This document shows, in pieces, positions 35,634 to 45,417 of a DNA stretch of 64,000 bases (the stretch's first letter is position 1; every line of letters begins with the position of its first letter). The stretch is from an uncultured Polaribacter sp. (GTDB lineage Bacteria; Bacteroidota; Bacteroidia; Flavobacteriales; Flavobacteriaceae). Below the pieces are notes generated by a model that was given only the letters and a program-made list of their open reading frames with translations, did no database searches and was not told where the DNA came from. The translations under genes were made by a program, and so were the position numbers. The stretch is from the NCBI GenBank assembly GCA_943788045.1, contig CALSOT010000002.1:862310-926309 (forward strand). The letters run 5' to 3'.

Positions 35634-36080
35634 TTAAACTTTGGGTCTATGAAAATATTTAAAAGGAACAAATAACATTCCAAAACATTGACTGTCATCT
35701 TTCCCCATATTTTTATGATGGATTTTGTGCGCTTTTCTCAATCCTCTTAAATAAAAATTATTCGTGTTTTTAAACCACTTAAACCGCTGATGAATTAAAA
35801 CATCATGAACTAAAAAATATGCCAATCCATAACACAAGATTCCAAGACCTATAAAAAATAAATAAGTATGAGGTGTATACGTTCCAAAGTAAAAAAGAGA
35901 TATACTAGGAATGGCAAACACAACAAAAAATGCATCATTTTTTTCAAATCCCTTGTATTTTGGTTGGTGATGATCCTCATGCAAATACCAACCAAATCCA
36001 TGCATTACATATTTATGAGTACACCAAGTAATCCCTTCCATTAATAAAAAAATACCTAAAGTAATAAGAGCGTAAATCAT
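35634..36080 (-). CDS. crtZ: beta-carotene hydroxylase
   Basis: Di-iron membrane hydroxylase that adds 3-hydroxyl groups, giving zeaxanthin. The 148 residues hold the histidine clusters HKYVMHG, HEDHHQP, HDVLIHQRF and HKIHHK among four hydrophobic segments. The start overlaps the crtB stop by one base, so they are translationally coupled. Confidence 0.93.
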   Translation of the reverse strand: MIYALITLGIFLLMEGITWCTHKYVMHGFGWYLHEDHHQPKYKGFEKNDAFFVVFAIPSISLFYFGTYTPHTYLFFIGLGILCYGLAYFLVHDVLIHQRFKWFKNTNNFYLRGLRKAHKIHHKNMGKDDSQCFGMLFVPFKYFHRPKV

Positions 36081-36922
36081 TATATAATTTTCAATTTATA
36101 TTTCACATAACTTCTAGCCAACAAGTTTATTTTCATTGGGTTAGAAATACGAATTCGAGTATCCATAATTTTTTCTGAGGGTACTGCTTTTAGTTTTACG
36201 AGCAATCTCGTGTAATATCTGTAAGCCATATAAACACCGAACTTGGCTTCTACTGGTAGTTTTAAAATTCCATTTTTATAAGCATACTCGAAATCAGCTT
36301 CAATTTCATCGATTATTAATTGCTTTGAAACCGTGTTTAATTGACCCAAATCAACATTTGGAAAATAAGAACGATTCAGCAATTCAAAGTCATCTTTTAA
36401 ATCACGTAAAAAATTCACTTTTTGAAATGCCGATCCCAAGCGCATGGCAGCATCTTTTAATTCTTCATACATTTCATTATTTCCATTCACAAATACTTTT
36501 AAACACATTAATCCTACAACATCTGCAGAACCATAGATATATTCATCGTATTCAGCCTTTGTTTGATATTCCGTTTTAAATAAATCAGCTTTCATACTTT
36601 TTAAAAAAGCTTGAACCATTTCATCAGGAATCTTGTATTTAGATACAGTTTGTTGAAATGAATTTAAGATAGGATTTAAACTTATACCCAACTCTTTGGA
36701 TAGATAGTAATCTTTTTCAAAATTAACTAATAATTGCGCTTTATCATATTCATGAAAAGTATCAACAATTTCATCTGCAAAACGAACAAAACCATAAATA
36801 TTATAAATATCAGTTCTAATGCTTGTAGATAACATTTTTACCGCTAAAGAAAAAGAGGTACTATATCTTTTGGTAACTAGTTTGCTACAATCATTAGAAA
36901 CTTGATCAAATAATTCTTTCAT
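36080..36922 (-). CDS. crtB: phytoene synthase
   Basis: Condenses two geranylgeranyl diphosphates to phytoene. 280 residues with the Asp-rich motifs FADEIVDTFHEYD and FLRDLKDDFELLNRSYFP, the latter including the diagnostic NFLRD-type core. It lies 4 bases after crtI in the same operon. Confidence 0.94.
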   Translation of the reverse strand: MKELFDQVSNDCSKLVTKRYSTSFSLAVKMLSTSIRTDIYNIYGFVRFADEIVDTFHEYDKAQLLVNFEKDYYLSKELGISLNPILNSFQQTVSKYKIPDEMVQAFLKSMKADLFKTEYQTKAEYDEYIYGSADVVGLMCLKVFVNGNNEMYEELKDAAMRLGSAFQKVNFLRDLKDDFELLNRSYFPNVDLGQLNTVSKQLIIDEIEADFEYAYKNGILKLPVEAKFGVYMAYRYYTRLLVKLKAVPSEKIMDTRIRISNPMKINLLARSYVKYKLKII

Positions 36923-36926
36923 TCTA

Positions 36927-38393
36927 TTATTGATTTTTACAGATTAATTCCGACGCTATTTTTCCTGAAATTAATGCCGGTGGAACACCAGGACCAGGAA
37001 CTGTTAATTGACCTGAAAAATACAAATTTTTTACTTTACCGCTTTTAATTTTTGGTCTTAAAAATGCAGTTTGCAAAAGTGTATTCGCCATTCCATAGGC
37101 ATTTCCTTTATATGAATTGTATTCTTGTTCAAAATCCTTTACACAAAAAGATTTCTTAAACAAAATATGGCTTTTTAATTCCTGATTTGTTAATTTCTCT
37201 AATCTATCTATAATTTTTTGAAAATATTGCTCTCTTAAGATATCTGTATCTTCAATTCCTGGTGCTAATGGAATTAAGAAAAATCCAGCCTCCTTTCCCT
37301 CTGGTGCAGAAGTTTTATCTGTTATTGATGTAAAGTTTGCATAAAATAAAGGATCTGTTGGCCATTTTGGATTATCATAAATTTCTTTTGCATGTGCATC
37401 AAAGTCTGTATCAAAAAACAATGTATGGTGACTAACCTTATCGATTTTTTTATCGAAACCGACATAAAATAATAATGATGATGGAGCAAAGGTCTTTTTA
37501 TCCCAATATTTTTCTGAATACTGTCGTACATTTTTATCTAACAAAGTCTCCGTATGATGATAATCTGCACCACTTAAAACTAAATTGGTATCTAGCTCTT
37601 CACCGTTTACCATTAAACCAGTTACCGTATTAGTGGTATCTGTAATAATTTTCTCAACGTTAGATTTTGTTTTGAACGTAACTCCCAAACTTTCTGCCAG
37701 AGAAACCATTCCCTCAATAACTTTATACATTCCACCTCTTGGATGCCAGGTTCCTAAACCAAAATCTGCATAGTTCATGAAATTGTAAAAAGCAGGAGTA
37801 TTACTTGGTTTTGCTCCTAAAAATAAGACTGGAAACTCTAATATTTTAATTAATTTGTTACTCTTAATATTTTTTCTAACTTGTTTTCTTATCGTCGAAA
37901 AAAACTGAGAAACTCTTGCAATTGTAGTCGTGTTCACTAATTCTAAAGGAGAAACTCCAGGTTGATATACTAAATCTGTGATAGCTGTTTCATAATTGGA
38001 TTTCGCAGAATCTAAAAATTTCTTTAGATGTTCTCCACTCCCTTTTTCTGTATTTTCGAATAAGTTGTATATTTCCTCTAACTCACTTGAAATTTTTACA
38101 GAATCATTTTCTCCAAAATAAACCTCGTAACCAGGATTCAATTTATCTAAAATATAGTAATCTGACGGTTTTTTATCAAAATCTGCGAAAAACCGTTCAA
38201 AAACATCTGGCATCCAATACCAAGAAGGCCCTATATCAAAAGTAAAACCATCATTTTTATATTGCCTTGCTCTTCCTCCAAGGGTGTCATTTTTCTCGAG
38301 AACAGTAACATTATAACCAGCCTTTGCCATATAACATGAAGCTGCTAAAGCGGAAAAACCTGAACCAATAATATGAATATTTTTTTTCTTCAT
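36927..38393 (-). CDS. crtI: phytoene desaturase
   Basis: FAD-dependent desaturase that turns phytoene into lycopene. 488 residues: IIGSGFSALAASCYMAKAGY, GGRARQYKNDGFTFDIGPSWY at the N-terminus, and the C-terminal signature YFSGQLTVPGPGVPPALISG. It is first of the structural crt genes, 55 bases after the CarH-like regulator. Confidence 0.95.
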   Translation of the reverse strand: MKKKNIHIIGSGFSALAASCYMAKAGYNVTVLEKNDTLGGRARQYKNDGFTFDIGPSWYWMPDVFERFFADFDKKPSDYYILDKLNPGYEVYFGENDSVKISSELEEIYNLFENTEKGSGEHLKKFLDSAKSNYETAITDLVYQPGVSPLELVNTTTIARVSQFFSTIRKQVRKNIKSNKLIKILEFPVLFLGAKPSNTPAFYNFMNYADFGLGTWHPRGGMYKVIEGMVSLAESLGVTFKTKSNVEKIITDTTNTVTGLMVNGEELDTNLVLSGADYHHTETLLDKNVRQYSEKYWDKKTFAPSSLLFYVGFDKKIDKVSHHTLFFDTDFDAHAKEIYDNPKWPTDPLFYANFTSITDKTSAPEGKEAGFFLIPLAPGIEDTDILREQYFQKIIDRLEKLTNQELKSHILFKKSFCVKDFEQEYNSYKGNAYGMANTLLQTAFLRPKIKSGKVKNLYFSGQLTVPGPGVPPALISGKIASELICKNQ

Positions 38394-38448
38394 TTTTTAA
38401 CTTGTCTATCAAATATAATGAAATATCAAACTGAAGAACAACTAAAAA

Positions 38449-39342
38449 TTATAATTCTTTTAATAAATCAGATACCGATTTATATAGTTTAATATTTGAC
38501 TTAAATTTAAGATTATTTACTAAGTCTGTTTTACGGCCTATAGCTATAAATTGTGCTTCGGATTCTTTCAATAAAGCATCTGCTTCTTTAAAATATTCTT
38601 TAACTTTAGAATCATAAGGCATTATTGTCATGTAAGTTATAATACAATATTCGTTTTTACTTTTTAAAAAATGATTTAAATTATCAAAAGGAAGACTTTG
38701 GCCTAAGTAAATAGTGTTATTTCCTTTTAAATTTAGCTCATAATTTAAATACAGTAAACCCAACTCATGAATTTCATTTTCGGGTAAATAAAGTACATAG
38801 GTCTTTGGCGATTTGGATGTTTTAGAAGTAATTTTTTCTGTATTAATTTGAATTTTTTGGGTAATTAGATTCGAAACAAAATGCTCATAAGCAGGAATTA
38901 AAGTATCTGTATGCCACAATAACCCTATATGTTCTAAAAATGGTATAAAAACATCTTTAAAAACTTCCCTAAATGTCATTTTTAATAAAAGTTTGTCATA
39001 TGTTTCGTTAAACAGAACCGTATCAAAACTAAACATTGCCAATTTAAAAGAGTTTATTGCCTCATCCTTATGTAAAAAATTAATTGCCATTTCTTTACAT
39101 TGAGAAATGAGCTCTTCTTCACTCATTTTAGCAATCTTAGAAATTTTAAAATTATTATTGTTTAACAAAACAATATTCAAAAGTTTCTCTAAATTTTTAT
39201 TAGAATAAAGACGAATATTTGTATCCGTTCTTTTAGGTGTTAACAAATTATATCTCTTTTCCCAAATACGAATGGTATGCGCTTTTACGCCTGATATATT
39301 TTCAAGGTCTTTGATTGTAAATTCCTGCCTAATATTGTTCAA
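38449..39342 (-). CDS. MerR/CarH-like cobalamin-binding regulator
   Basis: A 297-residue regulator with an N-terminal MerR helix-turn-helix (FTIKDLENISGVKAHTIRIWEKRY) and a C-terminal B12-binding domain. The CarH upper-ligand motif W-x9-EH is exact (W143 to E153-H154), and the lower axial His is present in ENEIHELG (H192). In CarH these bind adenosylcobalamin, and light releases DNA. The likely start is TTG at 39342 (MNNIRQEF); an earlier TTG at 39366 overlaps a promoter element. It heads the crt operon and is divergent from an ECF sigma gene, so it probably makes carotenoid synthesis light-dependent. Confidence 0.85.
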   Translation of the reverse strand: MNNIRQEFTIKDLENISGVKAHTIRIWEKRYNLLTPKRTDTNIRLYSNKNLEKLLNIVLLNNNNFKISKIAKMSEEELISQCKEMAINFLHKDEAINSFKLAMFSFDTVLFNETYDKLLLKMTFREVFKDVFIPFLEHIGLLWHTDTLIPAYEHFVSNLITQKIQINTEKITSKTSKSPKTYVLYLPENEIHELGLLYLNYELNLKGNNTIYLGQSLPFDNLNHFLKSKNEYCIITYMTIMPYDSKVKEYFKEADALLKESEAQFIAIGRKTDLVNNLKFKSNIKLYKSVSDLLKEL

Positions 39343-39363
39343 TGTATTCTGTTTTTGGTTGAA

Positions 39364-39371
39364 CAAATTTA
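39364..39371 (-). promoter_or_regulatory. -7 element of the carotenoid operon
   Basis: TAAATTTG on the minus strand, 22 bases upstream of the TTG start at 39342. A second match, TATTTTTG, lies about 20 bases further upstream. Confidence 0.5.
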
Positions 39372-39405
39372 ATAAAAATTAATAAACAAAAATATATTTT
39401 ATTAA

Positions 39406-39442
39406 AAATGTAACATTTCATACATTTAACCTACTTATAGGT
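39406..39442. promoter_or_regulatory. candidate operator between the crt operon and the sigma gene
   Basis: AAATGT (39406-39411) faces ACATTT at 39413-39418 and again at 39422-39427, nine bases apart. Next to it is ACCTA-N4-TAGGT (39429-39442). Inverted and direct repeats in a short divergent promoter region are what a MerR/CarH-type repressor would bind; no proof. Confidence 0.35.
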
Positions 39443-39460
39443 GACTAACTATTTACTCAA

Positions 39461-39955
39461 GTGCAGAAAGATTTAGAAACTAAATTTTTATCAGATTTTG
39501 AACAAAACCAAAATATAGCACATAAAATTTGTAGAGTTTATACTACAAATCAAAGTGCTCATAATGATTTGTTTCAAGAAATAACCATTCAGCTTTGGAA
39601 AAACTATCCGAAGTTTAGAGGGGATTCTAAATTTAGCACTTGGATGTACAGAGTTGCCTTAAATACAGCAATTTCTTTGTATAGAAAATCTACAAAAACT
39701 ATTAAAACGGAAGATATTAGTGAAATTGCTTACAAAATAAAAGCAACTGATTACGATAATACAGAAGAAGTTCAATTAAAAGCCTTATACAAGGCAATTC
39801 ATAAATTAAATGACATTGATAAAGCCCTAATATTTTTATATCTCGAGGACAAACCTTATAAAGAAATTTCTGAAACACTAGGTATATCGAGTGTTAATGC
39901 AAGAGTTAAAATGAATAGGGCAAAAGATAAATTAAAAAACATTCTAAAGCCATAA
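39461..39955 (+). CDS. ECF RNA polymerase sigma factor
   Basis: 164 residues with region 2 (NDLFQEITIQLWKNYPKF, FSTWMYRVALNTA) and region 4 (KPYKEISETLGISSVNARV). The start is GTG at 39461, the only plausible codon in frame near the expected N-terminus. It is divergent from the CarH-like regulator and followed after 4 bases by a membrane protein gene. An ECF factor beside a light-type regulator and crt genes suggests a shared stress or light response. Confidence 0.92.
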   Translation: MQKDLETKFLSDFEQNQNIAHKICRVYTTNQSAHNDLFQEITIQLWKNYPKFRGDSKFSTWMYRVALNTAISLYRKSTKTIKTEDISEIAYKIKATDYDNTEEVQLKALYKAIHKLNDIDKALIFLYLEDKPYKEISETLGISSVNARVKMNRAKDKLKNILKP

Positions 39956-39959
39956 CAGC

Positions 39960-40574
39960 ATGGATTTATTAGACAATTACAAAAAAGCCTGGGATAATCA
40001 GCCAGAGGATGCTCATAAAGTTTCTTCACTTGAAATCTATAAAATGGCACAATCAAAATCTTCATCTATTGTGAAATGGATATTTATTATTGGTATTGCA
40101 GAATTTGTAGGTTTAAATTCTTTGTATTTTTTCATAGATATGGGTGAAGCCATGAAAGAGTATGAAAAACTAGGAATAGAAAATTTTGTTTTCTATTCAC
40201 AAATAGCTGCGTATATAATACTCTTCTATTTTTTAGCGAAGTTTTATCAGAATTACAAAAGAATCTCTGTAACAGCATCTACTAATACTTTAATGAAGAA
40301 AATTTTAAAAACTAGAAAAACAGTTAGAAACTATGTTATTTTTAATTTAGGATACATGGTCTTAATAATAATGGTTGTTTCTATTGCTTCTATAAATATG
40401 AATTTTGAAGAGTTAAATACAAAACAATTATTACTCATTGTTTTATCTACTTTAATAGCAACATTATTAATTTTAGGTCTTTTATGGTTATTCTATCAAT
40501 TACTTTATGGTATTTTATTGAGAAAATTAAATAGAAATTACAAAGAATTAGCTAAGTTAGACAGCACAATTTAA
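39960..40574 (+). CDS. membrane protein, probable sigma-factor partner
   Basis: The 204 residues have a cytoplasmic N-terminus (MDLLDNYKKAWDNQPEDAH) and four hydrophobic segments (about 39-55, 80-95, 122-142, 158-180). Co-transcription with the ECF gene at 4 bases and this layout suggest an anti-sigma or sensor role. There is no recognisable zinc anti-sigma motif, so the role is inferred from position. Confidence 0.75.
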   Translation: MDLLDNYKKAWDNQPEDAHKVSSLEIYKMAQSKSSSIVKWIFIIGIAEFVGLNSLYFFIDMGEAMKEYEKLGIENFVFYSQIAAYIILFYFLAKFYQNYKRISVTASTNTLMKKILKTRKTVRNYVIFNLGYMVLIIMVVSIASINMNFEELNTKQLLLIVLSTLIATLLILGLLWLFYQLLYGILLRKLNRNYKELAKLDSTI

Positions 40575-40580
40575 ATTAAT

Positions 40581-40620
40581 TTTTGAAAATTACAGGTTTT
40601 GTAATTTCTTCAAAATTTTA
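40581..40620 (+). terminator. probable terminator of the sigma-factor operon
   Basis: Long stem TTTTGAA-AATTACA against TGTAATT-TC-TTCAAAA with a 5-base loop and a 2-base bulge. The T tail is weak. Confidence 0.55.
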
Positions 40621-40756
40621 AAGCAATCTCTTAACAAAACTAATTTTAGAATAAAAAATAGTAATAACTTCATTTCTAAAAAGTCAACGTTCATTTATAC
40701 GAAATAGTTAAAACAAATATTCTAATTTAAATCAGACATAAATATTTATTCCGTTT

Positions 40757-41776
40757 CTAAAAGTTTTTCAATTCTTTTAAAAGGATTTGGTGCATTTTAT
40801 TTGTATAATTTAAATGAGTAACTATTCTTATTTTCCCCTCACCCATTGGAGTTAGTAGAATATTTTTTGCAGCCATTTTTTGAATAAAATTTGTATCACC
40901 AATTTTTTTATCAACATAGAAAATTACAATATTAGTTTCAATTGTTTCCACTTTCGTAACATAAGAAACTTCCTCTAAAACTTGCCCTATTTCCTTTGCT
41001 TTTTTATGATCTTCAGCTAACCTTTCTACATGATTATCTAACGCATAAATTCCCGCCGCTGCTAAGAACCCAACTTGTCTCATTGCACCACCTAATAATT
41101 TTCTAATTCTTAATGCCTTTGCAATATGTACTTTAGAACCCAACAATATAGAACCAATTGGCGCCCCTAAACCTTTTGAAAGACAAATAGAAATAGTATC
41201 AAACAAAGCTCCGTATTGCTCTGGACTTTCATTCTTTGCCACTAATGCATTAAATAAACGTGCTCCATCCAAATGAAAAGCTAAATTATTTTGTTTTGAT
41301 AACTTTTGTAATTTTTCTAATTCAGAAAAATCCCAACAGGCTCCACCTCCTTTATTTGTGGTATTTTCTATGCAAACTAAACTTGAATAAGGAACATGAA
41401 TATCTGAACGACCAATTATAGCCTCTTGCAATTGTTTTGCGGTAAACATACCTCTATCTCCATTAATTAATTTACAAGTTACTCCTGAATTAAATGCAGC
41501 ACCTCCTCCTTCATAATTGTACACATGTGCATATTTATCACAAAATAATTTATCACCCGGTTGTGTATGTAATTTTATGGCAGTCTGATTTGCCATGGTT
41601 CCTGAAGGAAAAAATAATGCATCTTCCATTCCAAACATAGCTGCTGCTTTTTTTTGTAGTTCGTTTGTTGTTGAATCCATTTTAAAAACATCGTCGCCAA
41701 CCTTGGCATTCATCATAGATTCCAACATTTTTGGAGTTGGTTTCGTGACTGTATCTGAAATAAGATCTATTATCAT
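40757..41776 (-). CDS. ltaE: PLP-dependent low-specificity threonine aldolase
   Basis: Splits L-threonine or allo-threonine to glycine and acetaldehyde. 339 residues of the beta-eliminating lyase/aldolase fold: [46 protein letters not shown] and the PLP Lys region [14 protein letters not shown]. Normal length. The gene stands alone, convergent with the sigma operon. Confidence 0.93.
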   Translation of the reverse strand: MIIDLISDTVTKPTPKMLESMMNAKVGDDVFKMDSTTNELQKKAAAMFGMEDALFFPSGTMANQTAIKLHTQPGDKLFCDKYAHVYNYEGGGAAFNSGVTCKLINGDRGMFTAKQLQEAIIGRSDIHVPYSSLVCIENTTNKGGGACWDFSELEKLQKLSKQNNLAFHLDGARLFNALVAKNESPEQYGALFDTISICLSKGLGAPIGSILLGSKVHIAKALRIRKLLGGAMRQVGFLAAAGIYALDNHVERLAEDHKKAKEIGQVLEEVSYVTKVETIETNIVIFYVDKKIGDTNFIQKMAAKNILLTPMGEGKIRIVTHLNYTNKMHQILLKELKNF

Positions 41777-41861
41777 CTAGTTCTTTTGTTGATTTAATTA
41801 TATTTTATAAATCTATTAAATATCTATCACCTTTTAAAACAAGAAGTCTTAAAAATTCATT

Positions 41862-41869
41862 TATTTTTG
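41862..41869 (+). promoter_or_regulatory. -7 element of the prfB promoter
   Basis: TATTTTTG fits TAnnTTTG and lies 8 bases before the ATG, so the transcript would be nearly leaderless. Confidence 0.55.
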
Positions 41870-41877
41870 TTGAAACT

Positions 41878-42972
41878 ATGATTACACAAGACCAACTTAA
41901 AGATATAGCAGCGAGAATCGAAAAATTAAAATCTTATCTCGCGATTGATCAAAAACTGATTGAAATTGCGAACGAAGAGGAGAAAACGGTAAATCCAGAT
42001 TTCTGGAACGACCCAAAAGCTGCTGAAGTGTTTATGAAAGAATTGCGTTTCAAAAAAAAGTGGGTAGATGATTATAACAAAACCGTCAATCTAAATGAAG
42101 ATGTAAATGTTTTGTACGAGTTTTACAAAGAAGGAGAAGTTAACGAAGAGGAACTGATTGAACAATTTACAACAACAATTTCTTTTTTAGAGGATTTAGA
42201 ATTTAAAAACATGCTTTCTGAAGAAGGTGATTCTTTATCTGCTACCATACAAATTAATGCTGGAGCTGGTGGGACAGAAAGTTGTGATTGGGTAGAAATG
42301 TTGTCTAGAATGTACACCATGTGGGCAGAAAAGCAAGGTTTTAAATTAAAAACACTGAATTATCAGGCAGGAGATGTTGTTGGCATTAAAACTATCACCA
42401 TAGAAATTGAGGGCGATTATGCTTTTGGTTGGCTTAAAGGAGAAAATGGAGTGCATAGATTGGTTCGTATTTCACCTTTTGATTCTAACGCAAAACGTCA
42501 TACCACTTTTGGTTCAGTTTATGTTTTTCCTGTAGTAGATGATTCCATAGAAATAGAGATAAACCCTGCAGATATAGAAATTGTTACGGCAAGATCTAGC
42601 GGTGCTGGAGGCCAAAATGTAAATAAAGTAGAAACAAAAGTTCAACTAACACATAAACCTACAGGAATTCAAATTTCTTGCTCTAATTCTCGTTCTCAAC
42701 ACGATAATAGAGCAACGGCAATGAAAATGTTAAAGTCTCAATTATATGAAATTGAACTAAAAAAACAACAAGCTGCAAGAGACGAAATTGAATCTAGTAA
42801 ACTAAAAAACGAATGGGGAAGTCAGATTAGAAATTATGTAATGCATCCTTATAAACTGGTGAAAGACGTAAGAACAGCGCATGAGACTGGTAATGTAGAT
42901 AATGTAATGAACGGAGATATAGATCCATTTTTAAAAGCATATTTAATGCTAAACGGACAAAAAAAGAGTTAA
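41878..42972 (+). CDS. prfB: peptide chain release factor 2, no programmed frameshift
   Basis: Reads UGA and UAA stops. 364 residues with the tripeptide anticodon in [12 protein letters not shown] (SPF) and the GGQ motif in [14 protein letters not shown]. The frame is continuous from ATG 41878: at KSYLAIDQK, where many bacteria carry the autoregulatory CTT-TGA frameshift, the sequence reads through without a stop. Such loss suits a lineage that makes little use of Shine-Dalgarno pairing. An ArsC-like gene follows. Confidence 0.96.
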   Translation: MITQDQLKDIAARIEKLKSYLAIDQKLIEIANEEEKTVNPDFWNDPKAAEVFMKELRFKKKWVDDYNKTVNLNEDVNVLYEFYKEGEVNEEELIEQFTTTISFLEDLEFKNMLSEEGDSLSATIQINAGAGGTESCDWVEMLSRMYTMWAEKQGFKLKTLNYQAGDVVGIKTITIEIEGDYAFGWLKGENGVHRLVRISPFDSNAKRHTTFGSVYVFPVVDDSIEIEINPADIEIVTARSSGAGGQNVNKVETKVQLTHKPTGIQISCSNSRSQHDNRATAMKMLKSQLYEIELKKQQAARDEIESSKLKNEWGSQIRNYVMHPYKLVKDVRTAHETGNVDNVMNGDIDPFLKAYLMLNGQKKS

Positions 42973-43020
42973 ATTTTGGTTATTGATCTTTACCCAAAAA
43001 AACTTTTAAACTTTATAAAA

Positions 43021-43362
43021 ATGATAAAAATATACCATAACCCTCGTTGTTCAAAATCAAGACAAGGAGTTCAAGTATTAGAAAATTCTGGAAAAGAATT
43101 CCAAATAATAAAATATTTAGAAAATTTACCTTCAGAAAAAGAATTAACAAGTATTATCAATTTATTAGGCATCACTCCTATTCAATTAGTACGTAAAACA
43201 GAAAAAACGTGGAAAGAAGAATTTAAAGGTAAAGAATTGACAGATATTGAGATTGTTAAAGCAATGATTGAAAATCCTAAATTAATTGAGCGTCCAATTG
43301 TTATCAATAATAAAAAAGCAGTTATTGGCAGGCCACCAGAAAATATTCTATCAATAATTTAA
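43021..43362 (+). CDS. ArsC/Spx-family thioredoxin-fold protein
   Basis: 113 residues of the arsenate reductase family: KIYHNPRCSKSRQGVQVLE with the active Cys near the N-terminus, LVRKTEKTWKEEF and a C-terminal IERPIVINNKKAVIGRPPE. Real arsenate reductase activity is possible, but no other arsenic genes are near, so a general reductase role is as likely. The ATG at 43021 is preferred; an in-frame TTG at 42976 would add residues that do not fit the family. Confidence 0.88.
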   Translation: MIKIYHNPRCSKSRQGVQVLENSGKEFQIIKYLENLPSEKELTSIINLLGITPIQLVRKTEKTWKEEFKGKELTDIEIVKAMIENPKLIERPIVINNKKAVIGRPPENILSII

Positions 43363-43600
43363 ACTTAGTTGTTTTTGTCTTTATCTGACTTAACTTATTT
43401 CACATCAGTATTTAGTTTATAAATCGATGATAAAATTGAAGTTGTATTCTAAAAAGGAAAAACTAAGAAAATGTTTCAGGTCAAAATTTTCAAAGAATTC
43501 ATTAAAAATAAATTTTTATTAATCTAATTATAATCACATCTATCAGAAGAAAATAAAAAAGGATATCATTTCAATCCCTAACTCGTTCAAACAAATCTAT
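43363..43600. other. AT-rich spacer with a half copy of the Flavo-1-like element
   Basis: No gene seen. At 43558-43583, read on the minus strand, is GTTAGGGATTGAAATGATATCC with a T run, the left half of the element at 26094. No right half follows, so the copy looks decayed. Confidence 0.45.
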
Positions 43601-43634
43601 AAAAAAACTCGCTCAAATGTTTGAACGAGTTTTT
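43601..43634. terminator. bidirectional terminator
   Basis: A run, CTCGCTCAAA, short loop, TTTGAACGAG and T run, with one mismatch in the stem. Lies between the plus-strand ArsC-like gene and the minus-strand 57-residue protein gene. Confidence 0.8.
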
Positions 43635-43661
43635 AGTTTATAAGTAAGTATGTATTAAAAA

Positions 43662-43835
43662 CTACTTTCCTTCAGCAGCTTTTTTAGCTTCTTTCTTTAA
43701 TTTTAAATTTTCCATAATAGTTCCACCAATCCAATAAGGAACAACAAATGTTAATAAGAATATTAACAACCAAAAACCGGCTGTAAAAATAAACATAAAT
43801 AAAACTAATCCTGAAAATTGTGAAAAATCTAACAT
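43662..43835 (-). CDS. 57-residue single-span membrane protein
   Basis: A small frame from an ATG at 43835 to a TAG at 43662. The product has an N-terminal MLDFSQFSGLV, one long hydrophobic stretch (LFMFIFTAGFWLLIFLLTFV), a PYWIGGTIMENL segment and a lysine/alanine-rich cytoplasmic-type tail (KKEAKKAAEGK). Clean coding character and the terminator directly after it support a real gene. Function unknown. Confidence 0.7.
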   Translation of the reverse strand: MLDFSQFSGLVLFMFIFTAGFWLLIFLLTFVVPYWIGGTIMENLKLKKEAKKAAEGK

Positions 43836-43960
43836 TTGTATATTTTAAAAAATGACTACAGCAAAAATAATACTTATTTTGAAAAAAGTAGCATCATTTA
43901 TTTATTTTTTTAGTTCTCTAAAAATGATAACTATCAACTAATTCTAATCATTGTTTTTTG

Positions 43961-43968
43961 TAAATTTG
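43961..43968 (+). promoter_or_regulatory. -7 element of the fumC promoter
   Basis: TAAATTTG fits TAnnTTTG, 26 bases before the fumC ATG. Confidence 0.55.
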
Positions 43969-43994
43969 TCTGATCTTAAATTTACATCATAATT

Positions 43995-45392
43995 ATGAAA
44001 TATAGAATCGAAAAAGATACTATGGGGAACGTAGAGGTTCCTGCAGATAAATATTGGGGAGCTCAAACAGAACGCTCTAAAAAAAATTTTAAAATTGGTA
44101 CAGCAGGTTCTATGCCATTAGAAATTGTTTATGGTTTTGCATATCTTAAAAAAGCAGCAGCTTATACAAATGCTGATTTAGGGGTTTTATCAACAGAAAA
44201 AAGAGATTTAATTGCAAAAGTTTGTGATGAAATTTTAGAAGGAAAACTAGACGATCAATTTCCTTTAGTTATTTGGCAAACAGGTTCTGGTACACAATCT
44301 AACATGAATGTAAATGAAGTAATTGCCAATAGAGCGCATGAACTTGCCGGAAAAGTAATTGGTGAAGGAGAAAAAACAATTCAACCAAATGATGATGTAA
44401 ATAAATCGCAATCATCAAATGACACATTTCCCACAGGAATGCATATTGCGGCTTACAAGAAAATTGTAGAAACTACAATTCCTGGAATTATACAATTAAG
44501 AGATACTTTAAAAGCAAAATCAGAAGCATTTAATGACGTAGTAAAAATTGGTCGTACGCATTTAATGGATGCTACCCCGCTTACTTTGGGTCAAGAATTT
44601 TCTGGTTATGTAGCGCAATTAAACTTTGGTTTAAAAGCATTAAATAATACTTTAGAGCATTTATCACAATTAGCTTTAGGAGGAACAGCTGTAGGTACAG
44701 GATTAAATACACCTGTAGGTTACGATGTTTTGGTTGCTAAATATATTGCCGATTTTACAGAGATGCCTTTCATAACAGCAGAAAATAAATTTGAAGCATT
44801 AGCAGCACATGACGCTTTTGTTGAAACTCATGGAGCTTTAAAACAAATTGCTGTATCTTTAAATAAAATAGCGAATGATGTTAGAATGATGGCTTCAGGA
44901 CCTAGATCTGGAATTGGAGAAATCATTATTCCTGCCAACGAACCAGGTTCTTCTATTATGCCAGGTAAAGTAAACCCTACACAATGTGAGGCTATGACAA
45001 TGGTTTGTGCTCAAGTTATGGGTAATGATGTTGCTGTTACTTTTGGTGGAGCTCAGGGGCATTATGAATTAAATGTATTTAAACCTGTAATGGCTTCAAA
45101 CGTTTTGCAATCTGCTCAATTAATAGGAGATGTTTGTAAATCGTTTGATGAAAATTGTGCTGTTGGTATTGAACCAAATCACGCAAGAATTAAGGAATTA
45201 GTAAATAATTCATTAATGTTAGTTACAGCATTAAATACAAAAATTGGTTATTATAAATCCGCAGAAATTGCAAACACTGCGCACCAAAACGGAACAACTT
45301 TAAAAGAAGAAGCTGTGCGTTTAGGCTATGTTACTGCTGAACAATATGATGACTGGGTAAAACCAGAAGAAATGATTGGAGCTTTAAAATAA
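43995..45392 (+). CDS. fumC: class II fumarate hydratase
   Basis: Hydrates fumarate to malate in the TCA cycle. 465 residues: [44 protein letters not shown] and the signature [17 protein letters not shown]. Normal length, own promoter and terminator. It is the third fumarase-superfamily enzyme in the window after PurB and ArgH. Confidence 0.97.
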   Translation: MKYRIEKDTMGNVEVPADKYWGAQTERSKKNFKIGTAGSMPLEIVYGFAYLKKAAAYTNADLGVLSTEKRDLIAKVCDEILEGKLDDQFPLVIWQTGSGTQSNMNVNEVIANRAHELAGKVIGEGEKTIQPNDDVNKSQSSNDTFPTGMHIAAYKKIVETTIPGIIQLRDTLKAKSEAFNDVVKIGRTHLMDATPLTLGQEFSGYVAQLNFGLKALNNTLEHLSQLALGGTAVGTGLNTPVGYDVLVAKYIADFTEMPFITAENKFEALAAHDAFVETHGALKQIAVSLNKIANDVRMMASGPRSGIGEIIIPANEPGSSIMPGKVNPTQCEAMTMVCAQVMGNDVAVTFGGAQGHYELNVFKPVMASNVLQSAQLIGDVCKSFDENCAVGIEPNHARIKELVNNSLMLVTALNTKIGYYKSAEIANTAHQNGTTLKEEAVRLGYVTAEQYDDWVKPEEMIGALK

Positions 45393-45417
45393 AAATATTA
45401 AATTTATAAATTCAAAC

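Noticed and set aside
39343-39366. TTG start at 39366 for the CarH-like regulator
   Set aside because: It overlaps a TAAATTTG promoter element, and the residues it adds do not fit a MerR N-terminus.
41935-41960. Programmed frameshift site in prfB
   Set aside because: The region reads through without a stop and lacks a CTT-TGA slip site.
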